64,000 bases of DNA from an uncultured Alcanivorax sp. GTDB lineage: Bacteria; Pseudomonadota; Gammaproteobacteria; Pseudomonadales; Alcanivoracaceae. Position 1 is the stretch's first letter. Each line of letters begins with the position of its first letter. Location: positions 62,001-126,000 of the forward strand of contig NZ_CAMYIV010000006.1 in NCBI RefSeq assembly GCF_947258575.1, given 5' to 3'. Positions 43,346 through 53,869 of this stretch are shown in pieces. Below the pieces are notes generated by a model. The model was not told the origin of the DNA. It made no database searches and saw nothing but the letters and a program-made list of their open reading frames with translations. Made by a program: the position numbers and the translations under genes.

Positions 43346-44428
43346 ATGACCGAATCACTGGACAATTTGCGTAACCAGATCGACGAGCTGGACCAGCGGC
43401 TGCAGGATCTGCTCAACGAGCGCGCCACCCTGGCCCACAAGGTGGCCGAGGTGAAGACCGCCACCGACCCCAACCCGGTGTTTTATCGCCCGGAACGGGA
43501 AGCCCAGGTGTTGCGCCGGGTCAAAGAGCGCAACCAGGGGCCGCTGGATGGCGAAACCATGGCGCGGTTTTTCCGCGAGATCATGAGCGCCTGCCTGGCC
43601 CTGGAGCAGCGCATGAAAGTGGCGTTCCTGGGCCCGGAAGGCACCTTTACCCAGCAGGCCGCCCTCAAACACTTTGGCCATGCGGTGGAAAGCGTGCCGC
43701 TTGCCGCCATTGATGAAGTATTCCGGGAAGTGGAAGCCGGGGCTGCCCACTACGGCGTGGTGCCGGTGGAGAACTCCACCGAAGGGGTGGTCAACCACAC
43801 CCTGGATACCTTCATGACCTCCAGCCTGAAAATCTGTGGCGAGGTGGAGCTGCGTATTCACCATCATCTGCTGGCCGGCGAGCACACCCGTCGCGACAAG
43901 GTCACCCGGGTTTATTCCCACCAGCAGACCCTGGCTCAATGCCGCCAGTGGCTGGATGCCCACATGCCCGGGGTTGAGCGCATAGCGGTCAGTTCCAACG
44001 GGGAAGCCGCTCGTCGCCTTAAGGACGAATGGAATGCCCTGGCCATTGCCGGGGAAATGGCGGAAGAGCTGTATGGGCTGGAAGCGGTGCAACGCAATAT
44101 CGAAGACCGCCCGGACAACACCACCCGCTTCATCATCATCGGCCGGCAGGACACGCCGCCGTCCGGCAACGACAAGACCAGCCTGATGATCAGCGGCAAG
44201 AACCGCCCGGGCCTGCTCTATGAAGTGCTGGCGCCGTTCCGGGATGAAGGCATTAACCTGACCCGCCTTGAATCCCGGCCCTCGCGGACGTCCAATTGGA
44301 GTTATGTGTTCTTCGTGGACTGCGAAGGCCACAAGGAAGATGGCAAGCTGCAGCCGGTGCTGGACAAGCTGGAAGCGGCTGGCAATACCATCAAGCTGCT
44401 GGGCTCGTACCCGAAAGCGGTGTTGTGA
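43346..44428 (+). CDS. pheA: P-protein: chorismate mutase / prephenate dehydratase
   Basis: Makes phenylpyruvate from chorismate in two steps. Domains: an AroQ chorismate mutase (about residues 1-90, LRNQIDELDQRLQDLLNER), prephenate dehydratase (about 93-275, VAFLGPEGTFTQQAAL and NTTRFIIIG), and a C-terminal ACT domain (about 280-360) with the Phe-binding ESRP motif (RLESRPSRTSNWSYVF), so feedback by phenylalanine is expected. 360 residues, usual length. ATG at 43346, 12 bp after serC. Confidence 0.95.
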   Translation: MTESLDNLRNQIDELDQRLQDLLNERATLAHKVAEVKTATDPNPVFYRPEREAQVLRRVKERNQGPLDGETMARFFREIMSACLALEQRMKVAFLGPEGTFTQQAALKHFGHAVESVPLAAIDEVFREVEAGAAHYGVVPVENSTEGVVNHTLDTFMTSSLKICGEVELRIHHHLLAGEHTRRDKVTRVYSHQQTLAQCRQWLDAHMPGVERIAVSSNGEAARRLKDEWNALAIAGEMAEELYGLEAVQRNIEDRPDNTTRFIIIGRQDTPPSGNDKTSLMISGKNRPGLLYEVLAPFRDEGINLTRLESRPSRTSNWSYVFFVDCEGHKEDGKLQPVLDKLEAAGNTIKLLGSYPKAVL

Positions 44429-44465
44429 CACAGGGTTGGACAATGCTCTATCGGCTGGCGATAAG

Positions 44466-44538
44466 CTGTGGGAGCGGTCGTTCGACCGGGAAATTTCACC
44501 ACAGGCCGGAAATTGCGGTCGAACGACCGCTCCCACAG
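44466..44538. repeat. REP-like inverted pair (GTCG/CGAC arm type) in front of hisC
   Basis: GTGGGAGC-GGTCGTTCGACC-GGGAA and its inverted copy. The right arm ends only 3 bp before the hisC Shine-Dalgarno (AAGGAG at 44542-44547). Confidence 0.8.
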
Positions 44539-44552
44539 TTCAAGGAGTCATC

Positions 44553-45665
44553 ATGACTTGCGACTACATCGAACTCGCCAACAGTGGCGTTCAGCAGCTC
44601 AAGCCCTATGAGCCGGGCAAGCCCATCGAGGAGCTGGAGCGGGAACTGGGCCTCACCGATATCGTCAAGCTGGCCAGCAATGAGAACCCCTTGGGCGCCA
44701 GCCACAAGGCCCTGCATGCGCTCAAGCATCTGCATGAGCTGCACCTGTACCCGGACGGCGCCGGTTTTTCCCTGAAGGCAGCGCTGGCTGAAAAGCTGGG
44801 TGTGCAAACCAATCAGCTGACCCTGGGTAACGGCTCCAACGATGTGCTGGACCTGATCGCCCGTGCCTATCTGCAGCCCGGCGATGAAGCGGTTTTCTCC
44901 GAGTACGCCTTTGCGGTGTATCCACTGGTGACCCTGGCCTGCAATGCCAGGCCGGTGGCGGTGCCGTCCAATCTCTATGGCCACGATCTGGCGGCCATGG
45001 CCGAGGCGGTCACCGAGCGCACCCGGGTGATTTTCGTGGCCAACCCGAACAACCCCACCGGCACCTGGTTCAACGCCCATGCCCTGGATGAGTTCCTGTC
45101 GCGGATCCCGGAGCGGGTGATCGTGGTGCTGGACGAGGCCTACTTCGAATACGTGGAAGAAAGTCACTACCCGAACGGCATCGAACGCCTGCAAAAATAC
45201 CCGAACCTGGTGGTAACGCGCACTTTCTCCAAGATTCATGGTCTGGCCGGCCTGCGTATCGGCTATGGCGTCTGCAACCCGCAAATTGCTGATGTGCTGA
45301 ACCGGGTACGCCAGCCGTTCAACGTCAACACCCCGGCCATGGTGGCCGCCGAAGCGGCGCTGTCCGATGATGATCACATCGAGAATTCCCGCAGCGAGAA
45401 CACCAGCGGCCTGGTGCAGATCGCCGAAGGCCTGCAGAAGCTGCACCTGGAACAGATCCCCTCGGTAGCCAACTTCATCGCCTTCGACTGCGGCCGTGAG
45501 GCACAGCCGGTCTACGAAGGCCTGCTGCGCGAAGGCGTGATCGTGCGCCCTCTGGGTGGCTACGGCATGCCCAATCACCTGCGCGTCACCGTGGGCACCA
45601 GCCGCGAGAACGAGCGTTTTCTGCAAGCCCTCAAGCATGTGTTGAAGGAAATGGCGGATGGGTAA
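44553..45665 (+). CDS. hisC: Histidinol-phosphate aminotransferase (broad aromatic aminotransferase type)
   Basis: A PLP class-I/II aminotransferase; the copy between pheA and tyrA in pseudomonads (HisC2) is thought to serve aromatic amino acids as well as histidine. 370 residues: LASNENPLGAS, VFVANPNNPTGTWF, VVLDEAYFEY, TRTFSKIHGLAGLRIGYG (PLP Lys and Arg) and the C-terminal LRVTVGTSRENERF. The ATG at 44553 with AAGGAG 5 nt upstream is used; the open frame to 44268 overlaps pheA and the REP pair. Confidence 0.93.
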   Translation: MTCDYIELANSGVQQLKPYEPGKPIEELERELGLTDIVKLASNENPLGASHKALHALKHLHELHLYPDGAGFSLKAALAEKLGVQTNQLTLGNGSNDVLDLIARAYLQPGDEAVFSEYAFAVYPLVTLACNARPVAVPSNLYGHDLAAMAEAVTERTRVIFVANPNNPTGTWFNAHALDEFLSRIPERVIVVLDEAYFEYVEESHYPNGIERLQKYPNLVVTRTFSKIHGLAGLRIGYGVCNPQIADVLNRVRQPFNVNTPAMVAAEAALSDDDHIENSRSENTSGLVQIAEGLQKLHLEQIPSVANFIAFDCGREAQPVYEGLLREGVIVRPLGGYGMPNHLRVTVGTSRENERFLQALKHVLKEMADG

Positions 45666-45689
45666 CGCCCAAACCTTGGAAATGCCCGC

Positions 45690-45771
45690 TGTAGGAGCAC
45701 CTCTTGAGGTGCGAATCGTACTTGGCACGGCTTGTTGCAAGCAGGTTCGCGCCTCGAGAGGCGCTCCTACA
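45690..45771. repeat. REP-like inverted pair (ACCT and GCCT arm types)
   Basis: Left: GTAGGAGC-ACCT-CTTG-AGGT-GCGAA. Right, inverted: the GCCT/AGGC variant. It lies between hisC and tyrA-aroA. Confidence 0.8.
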
Positions 45772-45790
45772 ACAAAATTGGGGTGTTGCC

Positions 45791-48034
45791 ATGTCTGAAC
45801 CCCTTTTCAACCGCATTGCCGTTATCGGCCTGGGCCTGATCGGCGGCTCCTTTGCCGCTGCTGCTCGCAAGCACGGGTTGGCCGGGTCCATCGTGGCCGG
45901 TTCCCGCTCGGCGCGCACCCTGGAGCAGGGTATCGCCCTGGGCGTGGTCGACGAAGGCAGCCAGGATCTGGCTGAAGCGGTCAAGGGCGCCGATCTGGTC
46001 TTTGTCTCCACCCCCGTTTCGGCCATGGGCAAGGTGTTGAGTGCGCTGAAGCCGGGCCTGTCCCGCACGGCAATCATCACTGACGGCGGCAGCGTCAAAG
46101 GCAATGTGATCACCGCGGCCCGTGTCTCCCTGGGCGAGCATTATTCCCGCTTCGTGCCCGGCCATCCCATTGCCGGCAAGGAAAAGAGCGGCGTTGGGGC
46201 TGCTGATGCGGACCTGTACCAGGATCACCGGGTCATCCTGACGCCCAACGAGGCCACAGATCCGGCTGCCACCGCCCGGGTGCGCGCGATCTGGACCGCC
46301 ATGGGCGCGGAAGTGTTGCAGATGGCGCCGGATTACCACGATCAGGTACTGGCGGAAACCAGCCATCTGCCCCATCTGCTGGCCTTTTCGCTGGTGGATA
46401 CTCTGGCCCGGCAGGGCGACTCCACGGAGATCTTCCGCTATGCTGCCGGCGGTTTTCGCGACTTCACCCGTATCGCCAGCTCCGATCCGGTGATGTGGCA
46501 TGACATTTTCCGCGAGAACAAGGCCGCGCTGCTGCAGTCCCTGGACCTGTTCAGCGACGGTATCGCGCGCTTCCGCCAGGCGGTGAGTGACGATGATTCC
46601 GATGCCCTGATGGGCATCATGACCCGGGCCAATACGGCCCGGGCCCATTTTATGGCCATGAACGGGCGCACGTCCTATACCCGCGCCCACCATTCAGGTG
46701 ACGACACAACCATGACAGACAGCAGCAACAGCAACCCCACCTTTGTGGTGACCCCGGGTGGCCGACTCACCGGCCGGGTACGGGTACCCGGCGACAAATC
46801 CATGTCCCACCGTTCCATCATGCTCGGCTCCCTGGCCGAAGGCGTGACCCAGGTAGAAGGCTTCCTGGAAGGCGAGGACGCTCTGGCAACGCTGCAGGCA
46901 TTCCGCGATATGGGGGTGGTCATCGAAGGCCCCCACAATGGTCAGGTGACCATTCACGGTGTCGGCCTGCATGGCCTCAAGGCCCCGGGGAAGCCGCTTT
47001 ATATGGGCAACTCCGGCACCTCCATGCGTCTGCTCACCGGCTTGCTGGCCGGCCAGGCCTTCGATGTGGAGCTCACCGGTGATGCGTCCCTGTCCAAGCG
47101 TCCCATGGAGCGGGTGGCCAGCCCCCTGCGCGACATGGGTGCCCAGATTTCCACCGGTAACGAAGGTCGCCCGCCGGTGCGCATCCGCGGTGGTCAGCCG
47201 CTCAAGGGCATTCATTACGATCTGCCGATGGCCTCTGCCCAGGTGAAGTCCGCCGTGCTGCTGGGCGGCCTGTACGCTGAAGGCGACACCTCGGTGACCG
47301 AGCCGGCCCCGACCCGCGATCATACCGAACGGATGCTGGGTGGCTTTGGCTACGACGTGCGCCGTGAGGGTGCCACCAGTGCGCTGAGCGGCGGCGGTAC
47401 ACTCACCGCCTGCAAGCTGGAAGTGCCGGCGGATATCTCCTCGGCGGCCTTCTTCCTGGTGGGTGCCTCCATTGCCGAAGGTAGTGAGCTGACGCTACCC
47501 CACGTGGGTATCAACCCCACTCGTACCGGCGTTATCGACATCCTCAAGCTGATGGGGGCGGATATTCGCCTGGAAAATCAGCGCGATGCCGGCGGCGAGC
47601 CGGTGGCGGACCTGGTGGTGAAAGCGGCGCGCCTGAAAGGCATCGAGATTCCCCAGGCGCTGGTGCCCCTGGCCATTGATGAATTCCCGGCCATCTTCAT
47701 TGCGGCTGCCTGCGCCGAGGGCGACACCGTGTTGCGCGGCGCCGAAGAGCTGCGGGTGAAGGAATCCGACCGTATCCAGGTGATGGCGGACGGTCTGGCC
47801 GCGCTGGGCGTGGATCATGAAGTGTTCGAGGACGGCATCCGCATCAGCGGCGGCACCTTCGGCGGCGGCGAGATCCAGTCCCACGGTGACCACCGTATCG
47901 CCATGAGCTTCGCCATGGCGTCCCTGCGAGCCACTGGCCTGATTACCATTAATGACTGCGCCAATGTGGCCACCAGCTTCCCGGGCTTTGCCCAGCTGGC
48001 CGCCCATGCGGGCTTGAACCTGGAGGTGAAATGA
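45791..48034 (+). CDS. tyrA-aroA: Fused prephenate dehydrogenase / EPSP synthase
   Basis: A two-enzyme fusion known in pseudomonads. The N-terminal about 300 residues are Tyr[20 protein letters not shown] (NAD site), [18 protein letters not shown] and [17 protein letters not shown]. The C-terminal about 430 residues are 3-phosphoshikimate 1-carboxyvinyltransferase: [48 protein letters not shown] and [14 protein letters not shown]. The ATG at 45791 ([13 protein letters not shown]) is chosen over the longer frame from 45704, which starts in the REP pair. The Shine-Dalgarno is weak (GGGGTG). Its stop overlaps cmk (ATGA). Confidence 0.95.
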   Translation: MSEPLFNRIAVIGLGLIGGSFAAAARKHGLAGSIVAGSRSARTLEQGIALGVVDEGSQDLAEAVKGADLVFVSTPVSAMGKVLSALKPGLSRTAIITDGGSVKGNVITAARVSLGEHYSRFVPGHPIAGKEKSGVGAADADLYQDHRVILTPNEATDPAATARVRAIWTAMGAEVLQMAPDYHDQVLAETSHLPHLLAFSLVDTLARQGDSTEIFRYAAGGFRDFTRIASSDPVMWHDIFRENKAALLQSLDLFSDGIARFRQAVSDDDSDALMGIMTRANTARAHFMAMNGRTSYTRAHHSGDDTTMTDSSNSNPTFVVTPGGRLTGRVRVPGDKSMSHRSIMLGSLAEGVTQVEGFLEGEDALATLQAFRDMGVVIEGPHNGQVTIHGVGLHGLKAPGKPLYMGNSGTSMRLLTGLLAGQAFDVELTGDASLSKRPMERVASPLRDMGAQISTGNEGRPPVRIRGGQPLKGIHYDLPMASAQVKSAVLLGGLYAEGDTSVTEPAPTRDHTERMLGGFGYDVRREGATSALSGGGTLTACKLEVPADISSAAFFLVGASIAEGSELTLPHVGINPTRTGVIDILKLMGADIRLENQRDAGGEPVADLVVKAARLKGIEIPQALVPLAIDEFPAIFIAAACAEGDTVLRGAEELRVKESDRIQVMADGLAALGVDHEVFEDGIRISGGTFGGGEIQSHGDHRIAMSFAMASLRATGLITINDCANVATSFPGFAQLAAHAGLNLEVK

Positions 48035-48714
48035 CTGCTCCGTCCACCGCGGTATTGACCATCGACGGACCGGTTTCCTCCGGTAAGGGCACCGTTGCCC
48101 GATTGGTGGCAATCCGTCTCGGCTGGCACCTGCTGGATTCCGGTGCCCTGTATCGGGTTCTGGGTTATCACGCGAGAAATCAGGGGCTTGCTCTGGATGA
48201 TGAGCCCGCCCTGGTGGAACTGGCGAAAACCTTGCCGGTAAGATTTATTGAGCGGGAGGGCGAAACCGCGGTGATTCTGGATGGTGAGGATGTGTCCAAC
48301 ATCATCCGCCAGGAAAGCGTCGGTGAACTGGCCAGCCAGGTGGCCGTGCTGCAGCCGGTACGTGATGCGCTATTGGCCCGCCAGCGGGTGTTCGCCGAGG
48401 CCCCCGGCTTGGTGGCGGATGGCCGCGATATGGGTACCGTGGTGTTTACCTCTGCCCCCCTCAAGATTTACCTCACCGCCAGCGCTGAAGAGCGCGCCAG
48501 ACGGCGCTTTGAGCAGTTGAAGGAAAAGGGCTTTGATGCTACCCTCGCGACCCTCGTCGAGGACATCCGCACCCGGGATGACCGTGACATGAACCGTGAG
48601 GTGGCGCCATTGCGCCCGGCAGACGATGCCGTGGTAATCGAATCCACCACCCTGACGGTTGATGAAGTGGTTAACCGGATCCTTGAAGAGGCTGCCGCAC
48701 GCCAACTGGTGTGA
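48031..48714 (+). CDS. cmk: Cytidylate kinase
   Basis: Phosphorylates CMP and dCMP. 227 residues with P-loop [33 protein letters not shown] and the lid segment [17 protein letters not shown] overlap with tyrA-aroA, upstream of rpsA as in most gammaproteobacteria. Confidence 0.96.
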   Translation: MTAPSTAVLTIDGPVSSGKGTVARLVAIRLGWHLLDSGALYRVLGYHARNQGLALDDEPALVELAKTLPVRFIEREGETAVILDGEDVSNIIRQESVGELASQVAVLQPVRDALLARQRVFAEAPGLVADGRDMGTVVFTSAPLKIYLTASAEERARRRFEQLKEKGFDATLATLVEDIRTRDDRDMNREVAPLRPADDAVVIESTTLTVDEVVNRILEEAAARQLV

Positions 48715-48888
48715 AGGTAGCACACGTTGTTGAAACCCTTCGATAGTGCACTGTCGAGGGGTGATTCTGTGTCAAGCGGCCGATCTGCTCAACCCTGAAA
48801 AAGTAAGCCAGCTGGGGAAGGGCGGGTCTCATTTTTTTACTAACCCATGTCTGCTGGTTGGCATGTGCGAAAACACTGAGTGAATTTC
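48715..48888 (+). promoter_or_regulatory. rpsA leader with weak Shine-Dalgarno
   Basis: 174 bp. CCTTCGATAGTGCACTGTCGAGGG (48738-48761) forms a hairpin. Before the ATG at 48889 only GAGTG is seen, with no strong SD. In E. coli the rpsA start likewise lacks a canonical SD and is autoregulated by S1 through leader hairpins, so the same mode is likely but unproven here. Confidence 0.45.
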
Positions 48889-50571
48889 ATGACCGAATCT
48901 TTTGCTGATCTCTTTGAAGAAAGCCTTAAGGACCTGGACGTTGCCCGTGGTTCTATCATCAAGGGTACTGTTGTATCCATCGATAGCGACTGGGTAACCG
49001 TTAACGCAGGCCTGAAATCCGAAGGCATTATTGCCCGTGAAGAATTCCTTAGCGAGGCAGGCGAACTGGAAATCGCCGAAGGCGACGAAGTAGATGTAGC
49101 CGTAGATGCCATCGACGATGGCATGGGCTTCACCCGCCTGTCCCGTGAAAAAGCCAAGCGCGCCGAAGTCTGGGGCGAGCTGGAAAAAGCTTTCGACGAA
49201 GACGAGATCGTAAAAGGTATGATTTCCGGCAAGGTGAAGGGTGGCTTCACTGTCGATATCGGCCCGATCCGCGCGTTCCTGCCCGGCTCTCTGGTAGATA
49301 TCCGTCCGGTTCGCGATGTCGCGCACCTGGAAGGCAAAGAGCTGGACTTCAAGGTCATCAAGCTGGATCCCAAGCGCAACAACGTTGTGGTTTCCCGTCG
49401 CGCAGTGATGGAAGCCGAGCACTCCCAGGAGCGTGAAGCTCTGCTGGAAACCCTCCAGGAAGGCATGGAAGTCAAAGGTATCGTGAAGAACCTGACCGAC
49501 TACGGTGCGTTTGTGGACCTGGGTGGCATCGACGGCCTGCTGCACATCACCGACATGGCCTGGAAGCGTATCAAGCATCCGAGCGAGATCGTCGAAGTGG
49601 GTCAGGAAATCGACGTCAAGGTACTCAAGTTCGACCGCGAGAAGATGCGTGTTTCCCTGGGTCTGAAGCAGCTGGGCGAAGATCCGTGGCACGACATCGT
49701 GGGCAAGTACCCGGAAGGCACCCGCGTCAAGGCGAAGGTGACCAACCTGACCGATTACGGTTGCTTTGCCGAAATCGAAGAAGGTGTAGAGGGTCTGGTT
49801 CACGTATCCGAAATGGATTGGACCAACAAGAACATCCACCCGTCCAAGGTTGTAGAGATCGGCGACGAAGTGGAAGTGATGATCCTGGACATCGATCAGG
49901 ACCGTCGTCGTATTTCCCTGGGTATCAAGCAGTGCCAGTCCAACCCGTGGGATGCCTTCGAAGAGAAATACCAGAAAGGCGAGCGCATTTCCGGCAAGAT
50001 CAAGTCCATCACTGACTTCGGTATCTTCATCGGTCTGGAAGGCGGCATCGACGGTCTGGTGCACCTGTCCGACATTTCCTGGGAAGAGCAGGGCGAAGAT
50101 GCCGTGCGTAACTTCAACAAGGGCGATGAGCTGGAAACCGTGGTTCTGTCCATCGACGCAGAGCGCGAAAGAATTTCCTTGGGTATCAAGCAGTTGACAG
50201 ACGATCCGTTTGCTCAGTATGTTGCTGCTAATGACAAGGGCGCAATCGTTAAGGGCGTAATCAAGTCGGTAGACGCGAAAGCGGCCATCGTGGAGCTGGC
50301 AGAGAACGTGGAAGGCACCCTGCGTGCCAGCGAAATCAGCCGCGACCGCGTTAACGATGCGACCGAAGTGCTCAACGTCGGTGACGAAGTGGAAGCGAAA
50401 ATCACCAACGTTGATCGCAAGAACCGTGTTCTGAGCTTGTCCATCAAGTCCAAGGACCAGGCCGACGAGCGTGAAGCCATTGACGGACTGTCTGAACAGC
50501 AGGATGCCAATGCGCCGAAGACCATCGGTGATCTGATCAAGAAACAGATGGAAAGCAGCAACGAGTCATAA
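48889..50571 (+). CDS. rpsA: 30S ribosomal protein S1
   Basis: Brings mRNA to the 30S subunit. 560 residues with six S1/OB repeats (for example [111 protein letters not shown]). The ATG at 48889 ([13 protein letters not shown]) is used rather than 48880. Codon usage is strongly biased, as expected for a highly expressed gene. Confidence 0.97.
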   Translation: MTESFADLFEESLKDLDVARGSIIKGTVVSIDSDWVTVNAGLKSEGIIAREEFLSEAGELEIAEGDEVDVAVDAIDDGMGFTRLSREKAKRAEVWGELEKAFDEDEIVKGMISGKVKGGFTVDIGPIRAFLPGSLVDIRPVRDVAHLEGKELDFKVIKLDPKRNNVVVSRRAVMEAEHSQEREALLETLQEGMEVKGIVKNLTDYGAFVDLGGIDGLLHITDMAWKRIKHPSEIVEVGQEIDVKVLKFDREKMRVSLGLKQLGEDPWHDIVGKYPEGTRVKAKVTNLTDYGCFAEIEEGVEGLVHVSEMDWTNKNIHPSKVVEIGDEVEVMILDIDQDRRRISLGIKQCQSNPWDAFEEKYQKGERISGKIKSITDFGIFIGLEGGIDGLVHLSDISWEEQGEDAVRNFNKGDELETVVLSIDAERERISLGIKQLTDDPFAQYVAANDKGAIVKGVIKSVDAKAAIVELAENVEGTLRASEISRDRVNDATEVLNVGDEVEAKITNVDRKNRVLSLSIKSKDQADEREAIDGLSEQQDANAPKTIGDLIKKQMESSNES

Positions 50572-50584
50572 TACGGCTCCTCCC

Positions 50585-50627
50585 GGGGACCGGCATCGTG
50601 CCGGTCCCACTGGGCTGGGAGCCCAGG
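50585..50627 (+). promoter_or_regulatory. Two hairpins between rpsA and ihfB
   Basis: GGGACCGGC (50586-50594) pairs with GCCGGTCCC (50600-50608). A second stem CTGGGCTGGGAGCCCAG spans 50610-50626 and ends at the ihfB Shine-Dalgarno AGGGAG (50625-50630). Neither has a T run. The first may protect the rpsA 3' end; the second may limit ihfB translation. Confidence 0.5.
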
Positions 50628-50639
50628 GAGAAAGCTGTA

Positions 50640-50990
50640 ATGGCGTTAACCAAGTCAGAATTGATTGAGCGGATTGCCGATCGGCAAAACCAATTGTCGC
50701 CCAAGGATGTGGAGCTGGCAGTCAAAACGCTTATCGAACAGATGGCCGATTCTCTGGCCGGCGGAGGTCGTATCGAAATACGCGGCTTCGGCAGTTTTTC
50801 CCTCCATTTTCGTGCGCCCCGTGTGGGACGCAACCCCAAGACCGGTGCCAGCGTCGAGCTGCACGGCAAATATGTTCCCCACTTCAAACCCGGTAAAGAG
50901 CTGCGCGAGCGCGTTAACGATTCACTGCATGAAGAAAGTGGTGAAGGTGTTGATAATGGCGCAAGCGGCAATCAGGCTGCCGTTAACTAA
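50640..50990 (+). CDS. ihfB: Integration host factor subunit beta
   Basis: A DNA-bending histone-like protein, partner of Ihf[47 protein letters not shown] and the DNA-binding arm [14 protein letters not shown] are typical. At 116 residues it has an extra C-terminal tail of about 20 residues ([14 protein letters not shown]...) beyond the usual 94-100. ATG at 50640 with AGGGAG upstream. rpsA-ihfB-lapA-lapB is the common gammaproteobacterial order. Confidence 0.94.
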   Translation: MALTKSELIERIADRQNQLSPKDVELAVKTLIEQMADSLAGGGRIEIRGFGSFSLHFRAPRVGRNPKTGASVELHGKYVPHFKPGKELRERVNDSLHEESGEGVDNGASGNQAAVN

Positions 50991-51047
50991 ACCCCGTTTG
51001 TTGTTACCGCCCGGCACAGACCTGGCCAGTAAAGAGGGAACCTTACG

Positions 51048-51278
51048 ATGCGAAACCTGTACCGGATTCTGGTAATTCTGGCTGTACTGGCCGTCTTTCT
51101 TTTCGCTTTCCTGTTTGTCACCAGTAACCGTGATCTGGTGACGCTGGATATGCTGTTTTATCAATGGCACTGGGACGTGTCCCTGGGCGTGCTGGTGATC
51201 GGTGTACTGGCTATTGGCCTGTTTCTTGGCTTGCTGGCCGGTATCGGGCTGCGCGGCCTGAAGAGCCTGTTTTCATGA
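51048..51278 (+). CDS. lapA: Lipopolysaccharide assembly protein A (LapA, DUF1049)
   Basis: 76 residues with two membrane helices (ILVILAVLAVFLFAFLFV and LGVLVIGVLAIGLFLGLLA) separated by SNRDLVTLDMLFYQWHWD, the LapA pattern. ATGA overlap with lapB, its functional partner in control of LPS synthesis. Confidence 0.9.
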   Translation: MRNLYRILVILAVLAVFLFAFLFVTSNRDLVTLDMLFYQWHWDVSLGVLVIGVLAIGLFLGLLAGIGLRGLKSLFS

Positions 51279-52444
51279 GTGAATCGTTCTGGCTGCTGCC
51301 GTTCTTTTTTGTTGCCATCGCCGCCGGGTTTTTCCTCGGCAAGCGTGAAAGTAAACGTCGGCAGCGTCGGCGCATGGCCTCCCTGTCCAAGGACTATGTG
51401 GCCGGCATCAACTTCTTCCTCAATGAAGAGCCGGACAAGGGCATTGAAGCCCTGCTCAAGAGTCTGGACGTGAGCGAAGAGGGTCTCGATACCCATCTTG
51501 CCCTGGGCAAGCTGTTCCGCAAGCGCGGCGAGTTTGATCGCGCTGCCCAGCTGCATACCCATCTGCTGGAACACGGCGACTATGGCCGCCCGGTGCAGGA
51601 AGAAATTCAGCTGGAACTGGCCCAGGATTACCTGGCCAGCGGCATCTTCGATCTGGCCGAGCAGGTCCTGCTGGAAATGCTGGACCAGGATTGCCAGGCC
51701 AAGGATGAAGTCTGCCAGCAGCTGATGGGCCTGTACGAGCAGGAACGCGACTGGGTCAACGCCATCAGCATGGGCGAGCGGTTGATCAAGAACCGCCCGG
51801 CGCTGGGGCCGGTACTGGCCCAGTATTGCTGCGAACAGGCAGAAAACCTGCGCCGCGACGGCGACATCAATCCGGCTCGCCGCATGCTGAGACGGGCGCT
51901 GTCATTCGATGAGAAGTGTGTCCGCGCCAGCTTTGCCGAAGGCGAGCTGGAAATGGGCGAGCAGAACTGGGACGCTGCCATCCAGGCCCTTCAGCGCATC
52001 TGGGTGCAGGACAGCGACTTCTTCGATGAAGCGCTCGACAAGCTGCGCACCAGCTACCAGCAGCAGGAGAAAGACGAGGAATTTATCCAGATGCTGGCGG
52101 ACTACAGTGCCGAGAAACCCAGCACCAGCCGTATCCTACTGCTCGCCGAAACGCTCAAGGAGCGCTACGGCGACAAGGAAGCCGCGGACTTCATTGCTGA
52201 ATACATGAAAGCCAACCCCTCGGTACGTGGCCTCAACCGGATCATCGACATGAGCCTGGCCGGCAGCGCCGAAGGAGAGGCCCGCGAGCACCTGGGTGTG
52301 CTCAAGCAACTGTCGGAGCAACTGCTCAACGACAAGAGCCTCTACAAATGCCGCCGCTGCGGTTTCGAAACCCCCTTGATGCAATGGCGCTGCCCAAGCT
52401 GCAAGCGCTGGGGCTCCATCAAGCCGGTGGTCAAGGAAGTCTAG
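51275..52444 (+). CDS. lapB: Lipopolysaccharide assembly protein B (LapB/YciM)
   Basis: An inner-membrane adaptor for FtsH-mediated turnover of LpxC, balancing LPS and phospholipid. 389 residues: one N-terminal membrane helix ([18 protein letters not shown]), a run of TPR units (about 60-350), and a C-terminal rubredoxin-like zinc knuckle [19 protein letters not shown]. The ATG at 51275 ([10 protein letters not shown]) overlaps the lapA stop. Followed by a REP pair. Confidence 0.95.
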   Translation: MSESFWLLPFFFVAIAAGFFLGKRESKRRQRRRMASLSKDYVAGINFFLNEEPDKGIEALLKSLDVSEEGLDTHLALGKLFRKRGEFDRAAQLHTHLLEHGDYGRPVQEEIQLELAQDYLASGIFDLAEQVLLEMLDQDCQAKDEVCQQLMGLYEQERDWVNAISMGERLIKNRPALGPVLAQYCCEQAENLRRDGDINPARRMLRRALSFDEKCVRASFAEGELEMGEQNWDAAIQALQRIWVQDSDFFDEALDKLRTSYQQQEKDEEFIQMLADYSAEKPSTSRILLLAETLKERYGDKEAADFIAEYMKANPSVRGLNRIIDMSLAGSAEGEAREHLGVLKQLSEQLLNDKSLYKCRRCGFETPLMQWRCPSCKRWGSIKPVVKEV

Positions 52445-52457
52445 CCGCCTCCTCCTT

Positions 52458-52519
52458 GTAGGAGCCATGCTCGCATGGCGAAGGCTCGCGCCAGTTCGCC
52501 ATGCAAGCATAGCTCCTAC
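52458..52519. repeat. REP-like inverted pair (CATG/CATG arm type)
   Basis: GTAGGAGC-CATG-CTCG-CATG-GCGAA and inverted partner, between lapB and pyrF. Confidence 0.8.
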
Positions 52520-52610
52520 GGTTATTCTTTCAGGCTGGCTTGCGGCACTGGTTGAACAGCTACCTCGCAACTCATACCATACCCGCCACCAATCCCCCGA
52601 GGACGCTCCC

Positions 52611-53306
52611 ATGCCTATCTCCAGCCCTGTTATCGTCGCCCTGGACTATCCCGATGCCGCCCGGGCGCTGGCCATGGCCGATCAGCTGGACCCGGCCAAG
52701 GTGCGCGTTAAAGTCGGCAAGGAAATCTTCACCCGCAGTGGCCCGGCCATTGTCGAAGGCCTGCACAAGAAAGGCTTTGAGCTGTTCCTGGATCTGAAAT
52801 TCCACGACATTCCTAACACCGTGGCCGGTGCCGTGTCCGCTGCGGCGGATATGGGAGTGTGGATGGTCAATGTGCACGCCAGCGGTGGTCAGCGCATGAT
52901 GGAAGCCGCTGCCAATGCCATCGCCAACCACGCCAGTCGCCCCCACCTGATTGCAGTGACCGTGCTGACTAGCATGGAAGCGGCAGATCTGGAGCAGGTC
53001 GGGGTCACAGACGAGCCCCGGGTGCAGGTGCAGCGCCTTGCCGAGCTGGCCAAGCGCTCTGGCATGGATGGGGTGGTGTGCTCCGCCCAGGAGGCGAGCA
53101 TGCTCAAGGCGGCTTGCGGTCAGCAATTCGAGCTGGTTACTCCGGGTATCCGCCCTGCAGGCGCTGATGCCGGAGACCAACGTCGCGTGTTGACGCCGGT
53201 GCAGGCACGGGATGCGGGTGTGGACTATATGGTGATCGGCCGTCCGATTACCCAGGCTGCGGAACCTACAGCGGTAGTGGACGAGATACTACAAAGTCTT
53301 GCCTGA
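52611..53306 (+). CDS. pyrF: Orotidine 5'-phosphate decarboxylase
   Basis: Last step of UMP synthesis. 231 residues: [14 protein letters not shown], the catalytic [17 protein letters not shown] (Asp-Lys-Asp), [18 protein letters not shown] and [12 protein letters not shown] at 52611 with GAGGA upstream; the frame from 52467 begins in the REP pair. Confidence 0.96.
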   Translation: MPISSPVIVALDYPDAARALAMADQLDPAKVRVKVGKEIFTRSGPAIVEGLHKKGFELFLDLKFHDIPNTVAGAVSAAADMGVWMVNVHASGGQRMMEAAANAIANHASRPHLIAVTVLTSMEAADLEQVGVTDEPRVQVQRLAELAKRSGMDGVVCSAQEASMLKAACGQQFELVTPGIRPAGADAGDQRRVLTPVQARDAGVDYMVIGRPITQAAEPTAVVDEILQSLA

Positions 53307-53398
53307 GCCACTTACGCAATCTGTCACGCTCGACTGATAACGTCTCCTCGCTCGGCTTTCTATGGTGTGGTCTCCAACTGATAAAAATGGAGATCAAC

Positions 53399-53701
53399 AT
53401 GAAAGCATTGAAAGCGGTTGTGATGTCCCTGCTGCTGGCATTGAGCCTGCCGGCTCTGGCCGTGGAAGTGGACGCGGTCAAGGATGCAGCCAACACCCAG
53501 GTTGAAAATCGTATCGACCTGAACACGGCAGACGTTACCCAGCTGCAGGAACTCAAGGGTGTGGGGCCGAAAACGGCGCAAGCCATCGTGCAGTGGCGTG
53601 ACAGCCAGGGGCCCTTTACCAATGTGGATCAACTGTTGGCCATCAAGGGCATCGGTGAAAAGACCCTGGCCAAGATGCGCGACAGCCTGGTGGTGCAGTA
53701 A
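53399..53701 (+). CDS. ComEA-like helix-hairpin-helix DNA-binding protein
   Basis: A 100-residue exported protein: signal peptide (MKALKAVVMSLLLALSLPALA), short linker, and a double HhH domain (IDLNTADVTQLQELKGVGPK and FTNVDQLLAIKGIGEKTLAKM). In competence systems ComEA holds incoming DNA in the periplasm; many gammaproteobacteria carry such short versions without proof of competence. ATG at 53399 is chosen (GGAG at 53389-53392). Transcribed alone. Confidence 0.88.
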   Translation: MKALKAVVMSLLLALSLPALAVEVDAVKDAANTQVENRIDLNTADVTQLQELKGVGPKTAQAIVQWRDSQGPFTNVDQLLAIKGIGEKTLAKMRDSLVVQ

Positions 53702-53716
53702 ACAAGTCCCCGCCCC

Positions 53717-53782
53717 GTTGGAGCTTTGCTCGCAAAGCGAAGAGGTAGCGGATACCGTTCGCCTTGTGAACAAGGCTCCAAC
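53717..53782. repeat. REP-like inverted pair (TTTG/CAAA and CTTG arm types)
   Basis: GTTGGAGC-TTTG-CTCG-CAAA-GCGAA on the left, an inverted GCCTTGTGAACAAGGC variant on the right. Confidence 0.75.
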
Positions 53783-53816
53783 GAATGGGAGTTGGGTGCA
53801 GGTTTTAAGGCATCCA

Positions 53817-53847
53817 CAAAAAAGGCTTCCTGGAAGAAGCCTTTTTT
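53817..53847. terminator. Bidirectional terminator between comEA and the AstE-like gene
   Basis: AAAAAAGGCTTC and GAAGCCTTTTTT around a short loop; A and T runs on both sides. Confidence 0.85.
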
Positions 53848-53869
53848 GCTGTCTCTCTGCTTGATCGTC

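Noticed and set aside
43355-44536. Long minus-strand frame over pheA
   Set aside because: Shadow of a gene with clear chorismate mutase, dehydratase and ACT motifs.
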